Shown: positions 1-6,826 of the stretch, piece by piece
Layout of the letters: each line of letters opens with the position of its first letter
Numbering within the stretch: the stretch's first letter is position 1
Notes under the pieces: model-generated
The model's database searches: none
What the model was told of the DNA's origin: nothing
What the model saw: only the letters and a program-made list of their open reading frames with translations
Assembly (NCBI GenBank): GCA_002429385.1
Contig: DIZL01000062.1
Location: forward strand, 1 to 6,886
DNA from: Prolixibacteraceae bacterium UBA6029
GTDB taxonomy: Bacteria; Bacteroidota; Bacteroidia; Bacteroidales; Prolixibacteraceae
Length of the DNA stretch: 6,886 nt
Reading direction: 5' to 3'
Made by a program: the position numbers and the translations under genes

Positions 1-19
1 AGATGTGTATAAGAGACAG
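1..19. other. Nextera/Tn5 mosaic-end adapter remnant
   Basis: The first 19 bases read AGATGTGTATAAGAGACAG, an exact match to the Tn5 transposase mosaic end used in Nextera libraries. It sits at the very edge of the sequence, where untrimmed adapter is expected, and it interrupts an open reading frame. On the minus strand it adds the six residues LSLIHI to the CotH-family protein. It should be trimmed, and the genomic sequence starts at base 20. A natural Tn5 end is very unlikely because no transposon sequence follows. Confidence 0.97.
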
Positions 20-1687
20 ACTTTTCTTTTGCGGAGTTAAGGTTGTACTTAAATCATAAATTTTTTGCCACGAAAGGAGGTTGCCATCGGTTGCTTCAAT
101 TTTGAGTGAACCTTCACTATTCACTTTTATCACATCGTAATCATCCTTATTCCCTCCAAAATAACTGGCGCCATAGTGAGATTCCGGGCGTTCCTCTGTT
201 TGATACAAGCCCCAATACATCCCATTCAGGTAAAGGTGATAATAACGGCTACGGGTATAAGGCTGGCCCATATCCCGCTGTGTATCGCGTGAAAAGACTT
301 CGCGAACGGCAGTATTTCTGGCCTTGTCATCACCTGGGTGAGCCCAGGAGTAATTTTGTTCACAGCGAAGATCAATCTTATCAAATTCATTCACCCCTTC
401 ATTTTCAAACAAAGGGAATTTTAGTTTTGGCGCGCCATACTCCTCCCTGAAAAAGAGACGAAAACCGTGTTTTGGAAAATCACCGTGCCGGCTCCAGCCT
501 CCTCTGATCCTAATCCCGGCGTTGATGTTGAACCCTGGTTTCCCAGAAGGATTAATTAATTCGACTGATGAAAACCTTTCCCAACTTTCACCATGTAACT
601 GTGCATTCACATAGATTCCTGTTGTGGGGTTGAAAAGGTCACTTAATTCGGCAACAACCGAAATAGAGGGTATGTCGGTCATGGCACCCTGCATTTGTCC
701 GGCATAGGTGGAACTTTTGGTAATATCGGGATCCATATTCAGGTCAATCGTCTGTCCGTTAACATTTGATCCCGAAGCAGGCCAGTTTCCTCCCGGGCTG
801 GATTGGTTCATCACCTGATCCATGAAAATGTAGGTTTGAGTCAGTGAAAATGATGGATCTAATCCTGATTTCTGGAGTGAAGCCCGAACGATATAGCAAG
901 GTGTTTTTGCCCGGCCGTCAATACTTGAAGGATCTACAGTGATCGTTTTTGATTTTCTACCATTCAGGGCAGTTGATGATGATTGTGGGTTGGTTCCGTC
1001 AATGGTGTAAATGACATCATAGGATGGATCGGGTACAGTGAGTTGCAAATCAAACGGACTGGTATAAAAGCCGCTTGGTTGACTGAAAACTACCTTCAAT
1101 GAATCGCTGGTCTGGGGAAGAATAAGCGCTACGGAGATCCCAAAATCGAGATAGAAATCCACATTAGGCGCATTGATGTTGAACCCCTGAATAGCAATGT
1201 TATTTACCCCTTCTTTCAGGCTCAGGTCATGTGCCGGCAGGGTATAGGTTTCGAAAGTACCCGACAGGTGCTGATCAGTGGCTGTACTTGTATTGGTTAG
1301 GCTATCGGGGGCATTGATACTGAAAACTTCTTCACCATTAATCCAGACAATAAAACCGTCATTAAAATTGACAGAGAACAGCACATCTTTGAGCGAAGTA
1401 ATATTTTGTGCCGAAAAAGTGGATCGGAAATAAACTGTAGAATAAAACCCCTTCATATCTGAAAGCAAGGTGCCGCCGTTTCCTCCGGTGCCATATCTGA
1501 AAGGGGCATTGCCCAACAACCAGGCAGAAGGATCGTAATCTGCAGTCATCCAGTTTGCCGGAAGGACAGTTGCATCCTTGCCCTTTAAATAGTTGAATGA
1601 GGCCGCAGGACCGAATGCAATCTGGGCAGTTGCACCAAATGCAGTAATTATTATCAGTAGTAGTGAGAAAAAGTATTTGCGAATCAT
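20..1687 (-). CDS. Secreted CotH-kinase-family protein, 3' end missing
   Basis: A reading frame on the minus strand starts with ATG at 1687-1685 and stays open to the left edge, giving about 556 genomic residues before adapter sequence begins. Residues 1-22 form a signal peptide: MIRKYFF, a hydrophobic Leu/Ile stretch, then ATAQ, with likely cleavage near Ala21/Gln22. There is no lipobox cysteine. Residues about 25-185 look like a beta-sandwich with a galactose-binding or PA14-like appearance. Residues about 192-290 resemble a chitobiase/beta-hexosaminidase C-terminal domain (YTIDGTNP at 227-234, later ASLQKSG). From about 340 the CotH region begins, with GIRIRGGWSR (391-400), PKHGFRLFF (405-413), FDKIDLR (435-441) and YLNGMYWGLYQTEERP (486-501). 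CotH proteins are atypical secreted protein kinases in spore-coat assembly; large Bacteroidota members are extracellular and poorly characterised. The rest of the kinase fold and any type IX secretion C-terminal domain would lie beyond the edge, so activity cannot be judged. The family call is firm, the substrate unknown. Confidence 0.88.
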
Positions 1688-1835
1688 CACAGTTTTAGGT
1701 TGATTTAAATAGGCGCTACAAAATACGAAAATATGTAATGCGATTGACCCACTTTTTGGAGGTTAATTCAATGATTCCGTCCTTCCGTTATTAATTTTCT
1801 ACCTTTGTGGCGAATTTCAGGATTAATGCATTGAC
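1688..1835. promoter_or_regulatory. Divergent promoter region between the CotH-family and oxidoreductase genes
   Basis: These 148 bases separate two divergently transcribed genes and contain no gene. TACCTTTG at 1800-1807 on the plus strand matches the Bacteroidota -7 element TAnnTTTG exactly. It lies about 28 bases before the oxidoreductase ATG, so the leader would be short. No convincing TTTG at -33 is seen at the usual spacing. For the CotH-family gene, the minus strand has TATTTTCG at 1733-1726, one base off consensus and about 39 bases before its ATG, which is a weaker candidate. Confidence 0.5.
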
Positions 1836-2789
1836 ATGGAAAACCGGATTTGCAATCTCTTTGGCATAAAATATCCGATCATTCAGGCGGGAATGGTTTG
1901 GTGCAGTGGCTGGCGCCTGGCTTCGGCTGTAAGTAATCATGGCGGATTAGGGTTGCTGGGTTCCGGATCAATGCATCCTGAAATGTTGCGCGAACACATT
2001 CAGAAGACCAGGCAGGCCACGAACAAACCGTTTGGCGTAAATGTACCGCTGTTTTATCCTGAATTGAAAACACTCATGAATATCATTGCCGATGAGAAAG
2101 TCCCTGTGGTTTTTACCTCTGCCGGGAGTCCCCAAAAATATACGGCATGGTTGAAAGAGCGGGGAATCATTGTGGTTCATGTCGTTTCTAGTTCAGCTTT
2201 TGCTTTAAAGAGTGAAGAGGCCGGAGTGGATGCTATTGTGGCCGAAGGATTTGAAGCGGGTGGTCACGACGGATTGGAAGAAACAACCACCCTGACGCTG
2301 ATCCCTGCAGTCCGGCGTGTAACTTCGCTGCCCTTACTGGCAGCCGGAGGTATTGCAACCGGGGCAGGTATTCTGGCAGCTATGGCTTTAGGGGCCGATG
2401 GTGTGCAAATCGGATCACGTTTTGCCATTACGGAGGAGTCCTCTGCACATCCCGATTTCAAAACACTGGTAACCGGGTTGAATGAAGGTGATACGAAACT
2501 TGCACTTAAAAAAATAGGGCCTGTAAGGCTGATCAAAAATGAATTCTTTCAGGCCGTAAATAAACTCGAACTGGAAGGGGCAGCTTCTGATACACTTAAA
2601 GCATTATTAGGTTACGGACGCGCCAAAAAAGGCATGTTTGAAGGAGATCTGGCTGAGGGTGAACTTGAAATTGGCCAGGTATCATCGCTCATTACCGAAG
2701 TATTACCTGTAAAAACACTTATGAAGATTCTTATTCAGGAATACCATCAGGCCAGAGAACGCATGAATACAGTGCCATTTGATTTTTAA
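1836..2789 (+). CDS. FMN-dependent NAD(P)H oxidoreductase, nitronate monooxygenase/FabK-like
   Basis: A 317-residue TIM-barrel flavoenzyme of the 2-nitropropane dioxygenase family, of normal full length. Seen motifs: PIIQAGM at 14-20, GGLGLLG at 36-42, NVPLF at 69-73, AEGFEAGGH at 136-144 with the conserved His144 of the AGGH motif, LLAAGGIATG at 167-176, and GADGVQIGSRF at 186-196 for FMN phosphate binding. The later AHPDFK and VRLIKN segments resemble enoyl-ACP reductase II (FabK) as much as nitronate monooxygenase. The enzyme would be cytosolic. It either oxidises alkyl nitronates to carbonyls or reduces enoyl-ACP in fatty acid synthesis; sequence reading alone does not separate these, and no fatty acid genes lie nearby. 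The ATG at 1836 is chosen because it starts directly before the first barrel strand and lies 28 bases after a -7 element. The leader has only a distant AGGA (1819-1822). The gene appears monocistronic. Family certain, substrate uncertain. Confidence 0.9.
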   Translation: MENRICNLFGIKYPIIQAGMVWCSGWRLASAVSNHGGLGLLGSGSMHPEMLREHIQKTRQATNKPFGVNVPLFYPELKTLMNIIADEKVPVVFTSAGSPQKYTAWLKERGIIVVHVVSSSAFALKSEEAGVDAIVAEGFEAGGHDGLEETTTLTLIPAVRRVTSLPLLAAGGIATGAGILAAMALGADGVQIGSRFAITEESSAHPDFKTLVTGLNEGDTKLALKKIGPVRLIKNEFFQAVNKLELEGAASDTLKALLGYGRAKKGMFEGDLAEGELEIGQVSSLITEVLPVKTLMKILIQEYHQARERMNTVPFDF

Positions 2790-2841
2790 ATGGATAGAAG
2801 GATTGATAATTTGCATAACTAATTTCGTTTGAAAGTGTTAT

Positions 2842-2849
2842 TAGCTTTG
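2842..2849 (+). promoter_or_regulatory. Candidate -7 element before the M16 operon
   Basis: TAGCTTTG at 2842-2849 is an exact match to the Bacteroidota -7 consensus TAnnTTTG, about 60 bases before the ATG of the first M16 gene. A TTTG at 2810-2813 lies too far upstream for a normal -33 element (28 bases between them). The eight-base match alone is weak evidence in AT-rich DNA, but no terminator separates this gap from the upstream oxidoreductase gene, so some read-through is also possible. Confidence 0.35.
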
Positions 2850-2851
2850 TC

Positions 2852-2885
2852 TTTTGACTTCGGACTTTTACTTTTTACTTTTTGA
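2852..2885 (+). repeat. Degenerate heptanucleotide array in the M16 leader
   Basis: Five adjoining units follow a roughly 7-base period: TTTTGAC, TTCGGAC, TTTTAC, TTTTTAC and TTTTTGA. They lie between the candidate promoter and the ATG of the M16 gene. The array also supplies the in-frame TTG at 2882, which would lengthen the M16 protein by nine residues. Because that TTG falls inside simple-sequence DNA, it is a poor start candidate. Confidence 0.5.
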
Positions 2886-2908
2886 TAATAACTTTTTTAC
2901 TTCATTCT

Positions 2909-4147
2909 ATGATACATTTTGAACGTACCAAATTGGCAAACGGACTGACAGTCATCGTCCATCAGGACAAAACAACCCCGATGGTGGCGCTGGATGTTTG
3001 CTATAATGTTGGCTCCCGTGACGAACATCCCGATCACACCGGGTTTGCCCACTTATTCGAACATCTGATGTTTGGTGGTTCAAAACATATTCCCTCCTAC
3101 GACGAACCTTTGCAAAAAGCCGGTGGAGACAACAATGCCTTTACATCCAACGACCTCACCAATTACTACCTTACTCTGCCAAAGAATAACCTCGAAACAG
3201 GGTTTTGGCTAGAATCAGATCGTATGCTGGAACTAGCTTTTTCCAAGAAGAGTCTGGATGTTCAGCGAAATGTGGTGATTGAGGAATTTAAACAACGTTA
3301 CCTGAACCAGCCTTATGGTGATGTCTGGCCTTTGCTCAGGCAACTGGCCTACAAGGTCCATTCCTATCAATGGCCTACCATCGGACGTGAAATCAGTCAC
3401 ATTGAAAAGGCAACCATGCAGCAGGTTAAAGATTTTTTCTTCGCACATTATGCCCCTGACAATGCCGTACTGGTTGTAACCGGCAATGTGGAATTTGATG
3501 AAGTACTGACTCTTGCCAACCGATGGTTTGGCCCAATTCCAAACCGAAACGTTAAGCCAAGGGATATTCCCCAGGAACCTGTACAGACTGAAATCCGTGA
3601 ACAAACTGTTGTGCGCGATGTGCCCAATGATGCCATTTACCTGGCCTGGCACACGACCGACCGTCTCGATCCGATGTATTATGCCACTGACCTGATTTCA
3701 GATGTTCTATCAAACGGGAACTCTTCACGCATGTATGTGAACCTTGTTCAAAAAGAGAAACTGTTCACCGAGTTGGACGCTTACCTTTCAGGAGATTATG
3801 AGCCCGGTTTATTTGTCGTTTCAGGAAAACCAAGCAATGGCATATCTCTCGAAACTGCACGTAAGGCTATTGAACGTGAACTTGACCGAATGAAGCAGGA
3901 CCTGATCAGTGAATACGAATTGGAGAAAGTCAAAAATAAACTGGAAGCCAATATCGTTTATGGTGAAATGAATTACCTGACCAAAGCCATGAACCTGGCG
4001 ACCAACGAAATACTGAAGGATGCTGACCTGATCAATTCACAGGTTGAAAGTTACCGATCGGTCACAGCGGCACAAATCAGGGAAGTTTCGCAACACATTC
4101 TGAGGCCCGAAAACTGTTCCGTACTTAACTACATTGCTAAAAAGTAA
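2909..4147 (+). CDS. M16 family zinc metallopeptidase, catalytic subunit
   Basis: A 412-residue insulinase/pitrilysin-type peptidase with the inverted zinc motif H48-L-F-E51-H52 (within GFAHLFEHLMF). NVVIEEFKQR at 121-130 supplies the third zinc ligand (Glu125 or Glu126). ANGLTVIV and DNNAFTSND are further typical M16 N-terminal-domain motifs. At the C-terminal position where single-chain or partner subunits carry the Arg/Tyr substrate-binding pair, this protein reads VQKEKLFTEL (280-289), so the pair appears absent. The length of about 410 residues fits a half-size M16B subunit. The ATG at 2909 is preferred over an in-frame TTG at 2882, because family N-termini begin right before the HFERTKLANGL strand. 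No signal peptide is seen, so a cytosolic location is likely. The stop is followed after four bases by the partner gene, a clear operon. It would degrade peptides or misfolded fragments, but the substrate cannot be read from the sequence. Confidence 0.93.
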   Translation: MIHFERTKLANGLTVIVHQDKTTPMVALDVCYNVGSRDEHPDHTGFAHLFEHLMFGGSKHIPSYDEPLQKAGGDNNAFTSNDLTNYYLTLPKNNLETGFWLESDRMLELAFSKKSLDVQRNVVIEEFKQRYLNQPYGDVWPLLRQLAYKVHSYQWPTIGREISHIEKATMQQVKDFFFAHYAPDNAVLVVTGNVEFDEVLTLANRWFGPIPNRNVKPRDIPQEPVQTEIREQTVVRDVPNDAIYLAWHTTDRLDPMYYATDLISDVLSNGNSSRMYVNLVQKEKLFTELDAYLSGDYEPGLFVVSGKPSNGISLETARKAIERELDRMKQDLISEYELEKVKNKLEANIVYGEMNYLTKAMNLATNEILKDADLINSQVESYRSVTAAQIREVSQHILRPENCSVLNYIAKK

Positions 4148-4151
4148 ATCT

Positions 4152-5456
4152 ATGCTGAATCGCGCCATACAACCCACGGTTAATCCAATCGATCACATTG
4201 ATATTGTTCAGGCTGAAAAAAGGATGCTATCAAACGGCATCCCGGTATATTTTGTGGATGCAGGAACACAGGATGTCGTGAAAATCGATTTTGTCTTTGA
4301 AGCCGGAACCTGGTTTCAGACCAAAAACCTGGTGGCCAGTATTTGTAATTCAATGCTTGAAGAAGGAAGTCAAAATTATCCGGCCTCCGGGATCGCCGAG
4401 AAGTTTGATTTCTATGGTGCATACATTCAATTGGTAGTCGATCAGAATCAGGGTTTCATAAATGTTATCAGTCTGGGGAAACATTTGCCGGCAATTCTTG
4501 ATGTGACTGAAGATATCTTAAAACGCCCGGTGTTTCCTGAACATGAATTCCAGGTTTTGATCGCCAAAAACAAGCAGAAATTCTTGTTTGAGAACGAGAA
4601 AGTGCGTACCCTATGCCAGAAAAAGTTCACCCAGGTGATGTTTGGTGATGCTCATCCATATGCTATTAACAATAAACTTGAAGACTTCGATCTGATCAGT
4701 CGTGAAGATATACTTCAGTTCTATCATTCATTTTATCACTCCGGAAACTGCCAGATACTGGTTGCAGGAAAGGTTGACCCCGAGTACTCGGGGGTACTGA
4801 ACCTGCTCGATGCATATTTTGGAGGAGACGATTGGGCTTCCCCGAGTGCCCGGGGTCCAATCCTGATTCCTGAATATGCCATTTGTCCCGATCCTCAGAA
4901 GCGACATTGGGTCGAAAAAGCCAACAGCATTCAATCAGCCATCAGGGTAGGGAAGAACTGGGTTCCTAAAACTCACTCCGACTATCATGCATTATCGGTT
5001 TTGTCTACTATCCTGGGTGGTTATTTCGGATCGCGGCTTATGGCCAATATCCGCGAAGATAAAGGTTATACCTATGGAATCGGCAGTTTTGTACTGACCC
5101 TTAAAAAGGCCAGTTATTTGGTTATTTCAGCCGAAGTGGGCAACGAAAATGTGGAGCCTACGCTAACAGAAATTAAGGCAGAAATGAAGAAACTGCAAAC
5201 AGACCCTGTCTCTGATAACGAATTGGAGACCGTGAAAAGTTACCTGCTTGGCGAATTCCTGCGTGATTTTGATGGTCCGTTTGCACTTGCAGCCAGCTTC
5301 AAAGCCATCAATGATTTTGGTCTCGATTATTCGTTTTACGATCAGTATTTAAAGGTTTTGCGCAACATTACTGGGGAAGAACTGATGCTCCTGGCTAAGC
5401 AATATCTGAACCCTGAAGAATGTTATACAGTGGTGGCTGGAAGTAAGGAGAATTGA
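4152..5456 (+). CDS. M16 family peptidase, non-catalytic partner subunit
   Basis: A 434-residue M16 protein without a zinc site. Where HxxEH should fall it reads SICNSMLEEG (63-72), with no histidine. It keeps the C-terminal signature SRLMANIREDKGYTYGIGSF (294-313), in which Arg301 and Tyr308 correspond to the R/Y pair that binds substrate in the M16B family. In the two-gene M16B enzyme of Sphingomonas (SPH2681/SPH2682), one subunit holds HxxEH and the other R/Y, and both are needed for activity. The arrangement here fits the same division of labour, which is an inference. The ATG at 4152 lies four bases after the stop of the first gene. An in-frame TTG at 4134 would overlap that gene and is less likely. 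No signal peptide is seen. A strong hairpin terminator about 50 bases after the stop closes the operon. Confidence 0.92.
   Translation: MLNRAIQPTVNPIDHIDIVQAEKRMLSNGIPVYFVDAGTQDVVKIDFVFEAGTWFQTKNLVASICNSMLEEGSQNYPASGIAEKFDFYGAYIQLVVDQNQGFINVISLGKHLPAILDVTEDILKRPVFPEHEFQVLIAKNKQKFLFENEKVRTLCQKKFTQVMFGDAHPYAINNKLEDFDLISREDILQFYHSFYHSGNCQILVAGKVDPEYSGVLNLLDAYFGGDDWASPSARGPILIPEYAICPDPQKRHWVEKANSIQSAIRVGKNWVPKTHSDYHALSVLSTILGGYFGSRLMANIREDKGYTYGIGSFVLTLKKASYLVISAEVGNENVEPTLTEIKAEMKKLQTDPVSDNELETVKSYLLGEFLRDFDGPFALAASFKAINDFGLDYSFYDQYLKVLRNITGEELMLLAKQYLNPEECYTVVAGSKEN
4778..4793. repeat. 16-bp perfect palindrome inside the M16 partner gene
   Basis: CCCCGAGTACTCGGGG is self-complementary over all 16 bases and GC-rich. 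It lies within codons for Asp-Pro-Glu-Tyr-Ser-Gly and does not break the frame. It could form a short hairpin in the mRNA or be chance. Confidence 0.6.
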
Positions 5457-5478
5457 AGATATAAGGATTAATCACTTT

Positions 5479-5492
5479 GGAAGATATCTTCC
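5479..5492. repeat. 14-bp perfect palindrome after the M16 operon
   Basis: GGAAGATATCTTCC is self-complementary, 22 bases past the stop codon and 16 bases before the terminator stem. It may be an operator-like site, part of the 3' mRNA structure, or chance; no partner site is seen in the window. Confidence 0.45.
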
Positions 5493-5508
5493 GGTGAATA
5501 CACAACAA

Positions 5509-5552
5509 AAAGCGGTTGTATGCTGGATTAAATCTCCACATGCAACCGCTTT
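5509..5552 (+). terminator. Hairpin terminator of the M16 operon
   Basis: The arms AAAGCGGTTGTATG (5509-5522) and CATGCAACCGCTTT (5539-5552) pair over 14 bp with one T-G wobble. TGGA/TCCA inside the loop can lengthen the stem after a bulged C. The stem lies 53 bases after the last M16 stop. On the plus strand it is followed by TTTCTATTT, a modest T tract. On the minus strand the complementary tract is TTTTT, so it could act in both directions, although no convergent gene ends here. Confidence 0.8.
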
Positions 5553-5561
5553 CTATTTGGG

Positions 5562-5609
5562 AAATTCCTGTTCTTTCCTGATTATAAATTCTTGTTCTTT
5601 TGTGATTTT
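5562..5609. repeat. Imperfect 24-bp tandem duplication upstream of the KilA-N gene
   Basis: Two adjoining 24-base copies (5562-5585 and 5586-5609) match at about 20 of 24 positions. Both share AAATTC, TGTTCTTT and TGATT blocks in the same order. They lie between the M16 terminator and the KilA-N start, so they could be paired binding sites in that gene's promoter or a simple duplication. Confidence 0.55.
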
Positions 5610-5626
5610 TATAGTACTAAACTTCG

Positions 5627-5634
5627 TAACTTTA
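5627..5634 (+). promoter_or_regulatory. Weak candidate -7 element for the KilA-N gene
   Basis: TAACTTTA differs by one base from TAnnTTTG and lies about 46 bases before the ATG. The nearest TTTG upstream (5599-5602) is 24 bases away, longer than the usual spacing. The KilA-N gene must have its own promoter because a strong terminator precedes it, so this is the best of the poor candidates. Confidence 0.25.
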
Positions 5635-5679
5635 GCTAATTGAAACAGTTTTATACTCACTAATTGAATTAATACAAGG

Positions 5680-6501
5680 ATGAAATCTCAAAAACTAATC
5701 GTAAAAGGTTCAGAAATTTCTGTGATGCACATTGAAAAAGAAGATTATATATCACTTACCGACATCGCGAAGTCCAGAAATACAAATGAGCCTTTTGCTA
5801 TAATCAACAATTGGATGCGTAACAGAAGTACGATTGAGTTTATAGGCTTATGGGAGAAACTTTGCAACCTGGTTTTTAAACCTCTCGAATTCGAGAGGTT
5901 TAAAACTGAAGCCGGAAATAATTACTTTGTGCTATCACCTCAAAGATGGATAGAGGCAACAAATGCAATTGGTATAATTTCAAAGTCAGGAAGATATGGC
6001 GGTACCTTTGCTCATAAAGATATTGCCTTTGAATTTGCCACTTGGATTTCTTCTGAATTTAAACTTTATCTTATAGTTGAATTCCAGCGTCTCAAAGCTG
6101 ACGAGAACGACCGGCTGAAGCTGGAATGGAACTTTCAGCGAACCCTGGCCAAAGTCAATTATCACATTCATACCGATGCCATCAAAGAGAACCTCATCCC
6201 AGAGGAATTAACCAATCTGCAAATCAGCTTTGTATATGCCAACGAGGCTGATCTGTTAAACGTAGCTTTGTTTGGCAAAACCGCTCAGCAATGGCGCAGC
6301 GAAAACCCAAACACCGAAGGCAATATCCGCGACCAGGCTACCATCAAACAATTGGTAGTACTTTCGAATATGGAAAGCATCAATGCCGTTCTGATTCACC
6401 AAAACCTGCCACAACACGAACGCTTGATGCAACTGAACCAAATTGCAATTACCCAAATGCGATCTTTACTTGGCTACAAGAATCTGAAAAATCTGAAATG
6501 A
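5680..6501 (+). CDS. KilA-N domain DNA-binding protein
   Basis: A complete 273-residue protein. Residues about 1-138 form a KilA-N domain: YISLTDIAK (23-31), NNWMRNRSTIEFIGLWEKL (43-61), YFVLSPQRWIEATNAIG (82-98), SGRYGGTFAHKDIAFEFATW (103-122) and EFKLYLIVEFQRLK (126-139). The KilA-N fold is shared by DNA-binding proteins of phages and large DNA viruses and by scattered bacterial genes. Residues about 140-273 are the conserved C-terminal part seen in Bacteroidota members (NLIPEELTNLQ, ADLLNVALFGKTAQQWR, IKQLVVLSNMESINAVLI); its role is unknown. No phage genes lie beside it, so it is a stand-alone copy. The ATG at 5680 is directly preceded by ACAAGG, too close to serve as a Shine-Dalgarno sequence. 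Codons 65-76 hold a perfect 32-bp palindrome. GC rises from about 36% in the first half to about 45% in the second by hand count. DNA binding is expected from the fold; the target and biological role are not known. Confidence 0.9.
   Translation: MKSQKLIVKGSEISVMHIEKEDYISLTDIAKSRNTNEPFAIINNWMRNRSTIEFIGLWEKLCNLVFKPLEFERFKTEAGNNYFVLSPQRWIEATNAIGIISKSGRYGGTFAHKDIAFEFATWISSEFKLYLIVEFQRLKADENDRLKLEWNFQRTLAKVNYHIHTDAIKENLIPEELTNLQISFVYANEADLLNVALFGKTAQQWRSENPNTEGNIRDQATIKQLVVLSNMESINAVLIHQNLPQHERLMQLNQIAITQMRSLLGYKNLKNLK
5874..5905. repeat. Perfect 32-bp palindrome within the KilA-N coding sequence
   Basis: The half-sites TTTTAAACCTCTCGAA (5874-5889) and TTCGAGAGGTTTAAAA (5890-5905) are exact reverse complements with no loop. 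They encode the family-conserved stretch FKPLEFERFK (residues 66-75), so the protein constrains the same bases. The core TCGAATTCGA shares AATTCGA with the repeat array at the right end of the window. It could form a cruciform or an mRNA hairpin, or be a binding site for the protein itself; only the palindrome is directly seen. Confidence 0.9.
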
Positions 6502-6739
6502 TTAGACTAATCTATTGGTGGCGCCCCGGATATCTAGAACGGATTCAATGTTGATGACTGGTGGTGAAGATGATGCCTAAGGTAGGGAACCCTGAATGAG
6601 GTTCAATCGCTCTGACTTAGGTACATTTGATCTCTGAAACTTCTCATGTGCCCGTTTACAGTTCTTTTCTTCTGTTTTTTTCTCCTGTTCCGGTAACGTA
6701 TTGAAAAGGTATTGCCTGTCTATTGCATTACACTTCTGT
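6502..6739. other. Intergenic DNA without a recognisable gene
   Basis: No supported gene was found on either strand in these 238 bases. Seen structure: GATTAGACTAATC at 6500-6512, a short hairpin overlapping the KilA-N stop; CCTAAG (6576-6581) and CTTAGG (6616-6621), inverted copies 34 bases apart; and a pyrimidine-rich tract at about 6662-6691. The minus strand has an open stretch of roughly 50 codons ending with TAG near 6577, containing Glu/Lys-rich residues (EQEKKTEEKNCKRAHEK), but it has no usable start codon and matches no family I recognise. It could be a gene remnant or chance. No clear terminator for the KilA-N gene is seen. Confidence 0.5.
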
Positions 6740-6826
6740 CATACCACTTTCATACCACTTTCATACCTCTTTCAGTACAAATTCGAAACAAATACGTAAC
6801 AAATTCGATACAAATTCGTAGCCATT
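6740..6826. repeat. 11-base-period tandem array
   Basis: Seven consecutive 11-mers begin at 6740, 6751, 6762, 6773, 6784, 6795 and 6806: CATACCACTTT twice, CATACCTCTTT, CAGTACAAATT, CGAAACAAATA, CGTAACAAATT and CGATACAAATT. A 10-base variant, CGTAGCCATT, follows. Position 1 (C) and position 6 (C) are constant, position 10 is T, and positions 3-4 vary most. The first three units form one subtype (CATACC) and the next four another (ACAAATT). The 11-base period is close to one DNA turn, so equivalent bases would lie on one face of the helix. No coding frame explains it. Confidence 0.85.

Noticed and set aside
1..19. End of a natural Tn5-like transposon
   Set aside because: Only the 19-base mosaic end is present, at the sequence edge, with no transposase or target duplication. 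Library adapter explains it fully.
106..450. A plus-strand open frame of 114 codons
   Set aside because: It lies opposite the CotH-family coding frame and its translation has no recognisable domain. The minus-strand frame is far longer and carries clear family motifs.
2882..2908. TTG start giving nine extra residues on the first M16 subunit
   Set aside because: The TTG lies in a heptamer repeat and the added residues are not part of the M16 fold. The ATG at 2909 sits where the family begins.
4134..4151. TTG start overlapping the first M16 gene for the second subunit
   Set aside because: The ATG at 4152 gives a clean 4-base gap and a normal N-terminus.
6291..6554. An 87-codon plus-strand frame overlapping the KilA-N 3' end
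   Set aside because: It is in another frame of the KilA-N C-terminal region, whose protein sequence is conserved. The overlapping product has no family features.
6598..6612. tRNA-like T-arm (GGTTCAATC)
   Set aside because: The flanking stem is only three pairs, and no acceptor, D or anticodon arms can be drawn around it.
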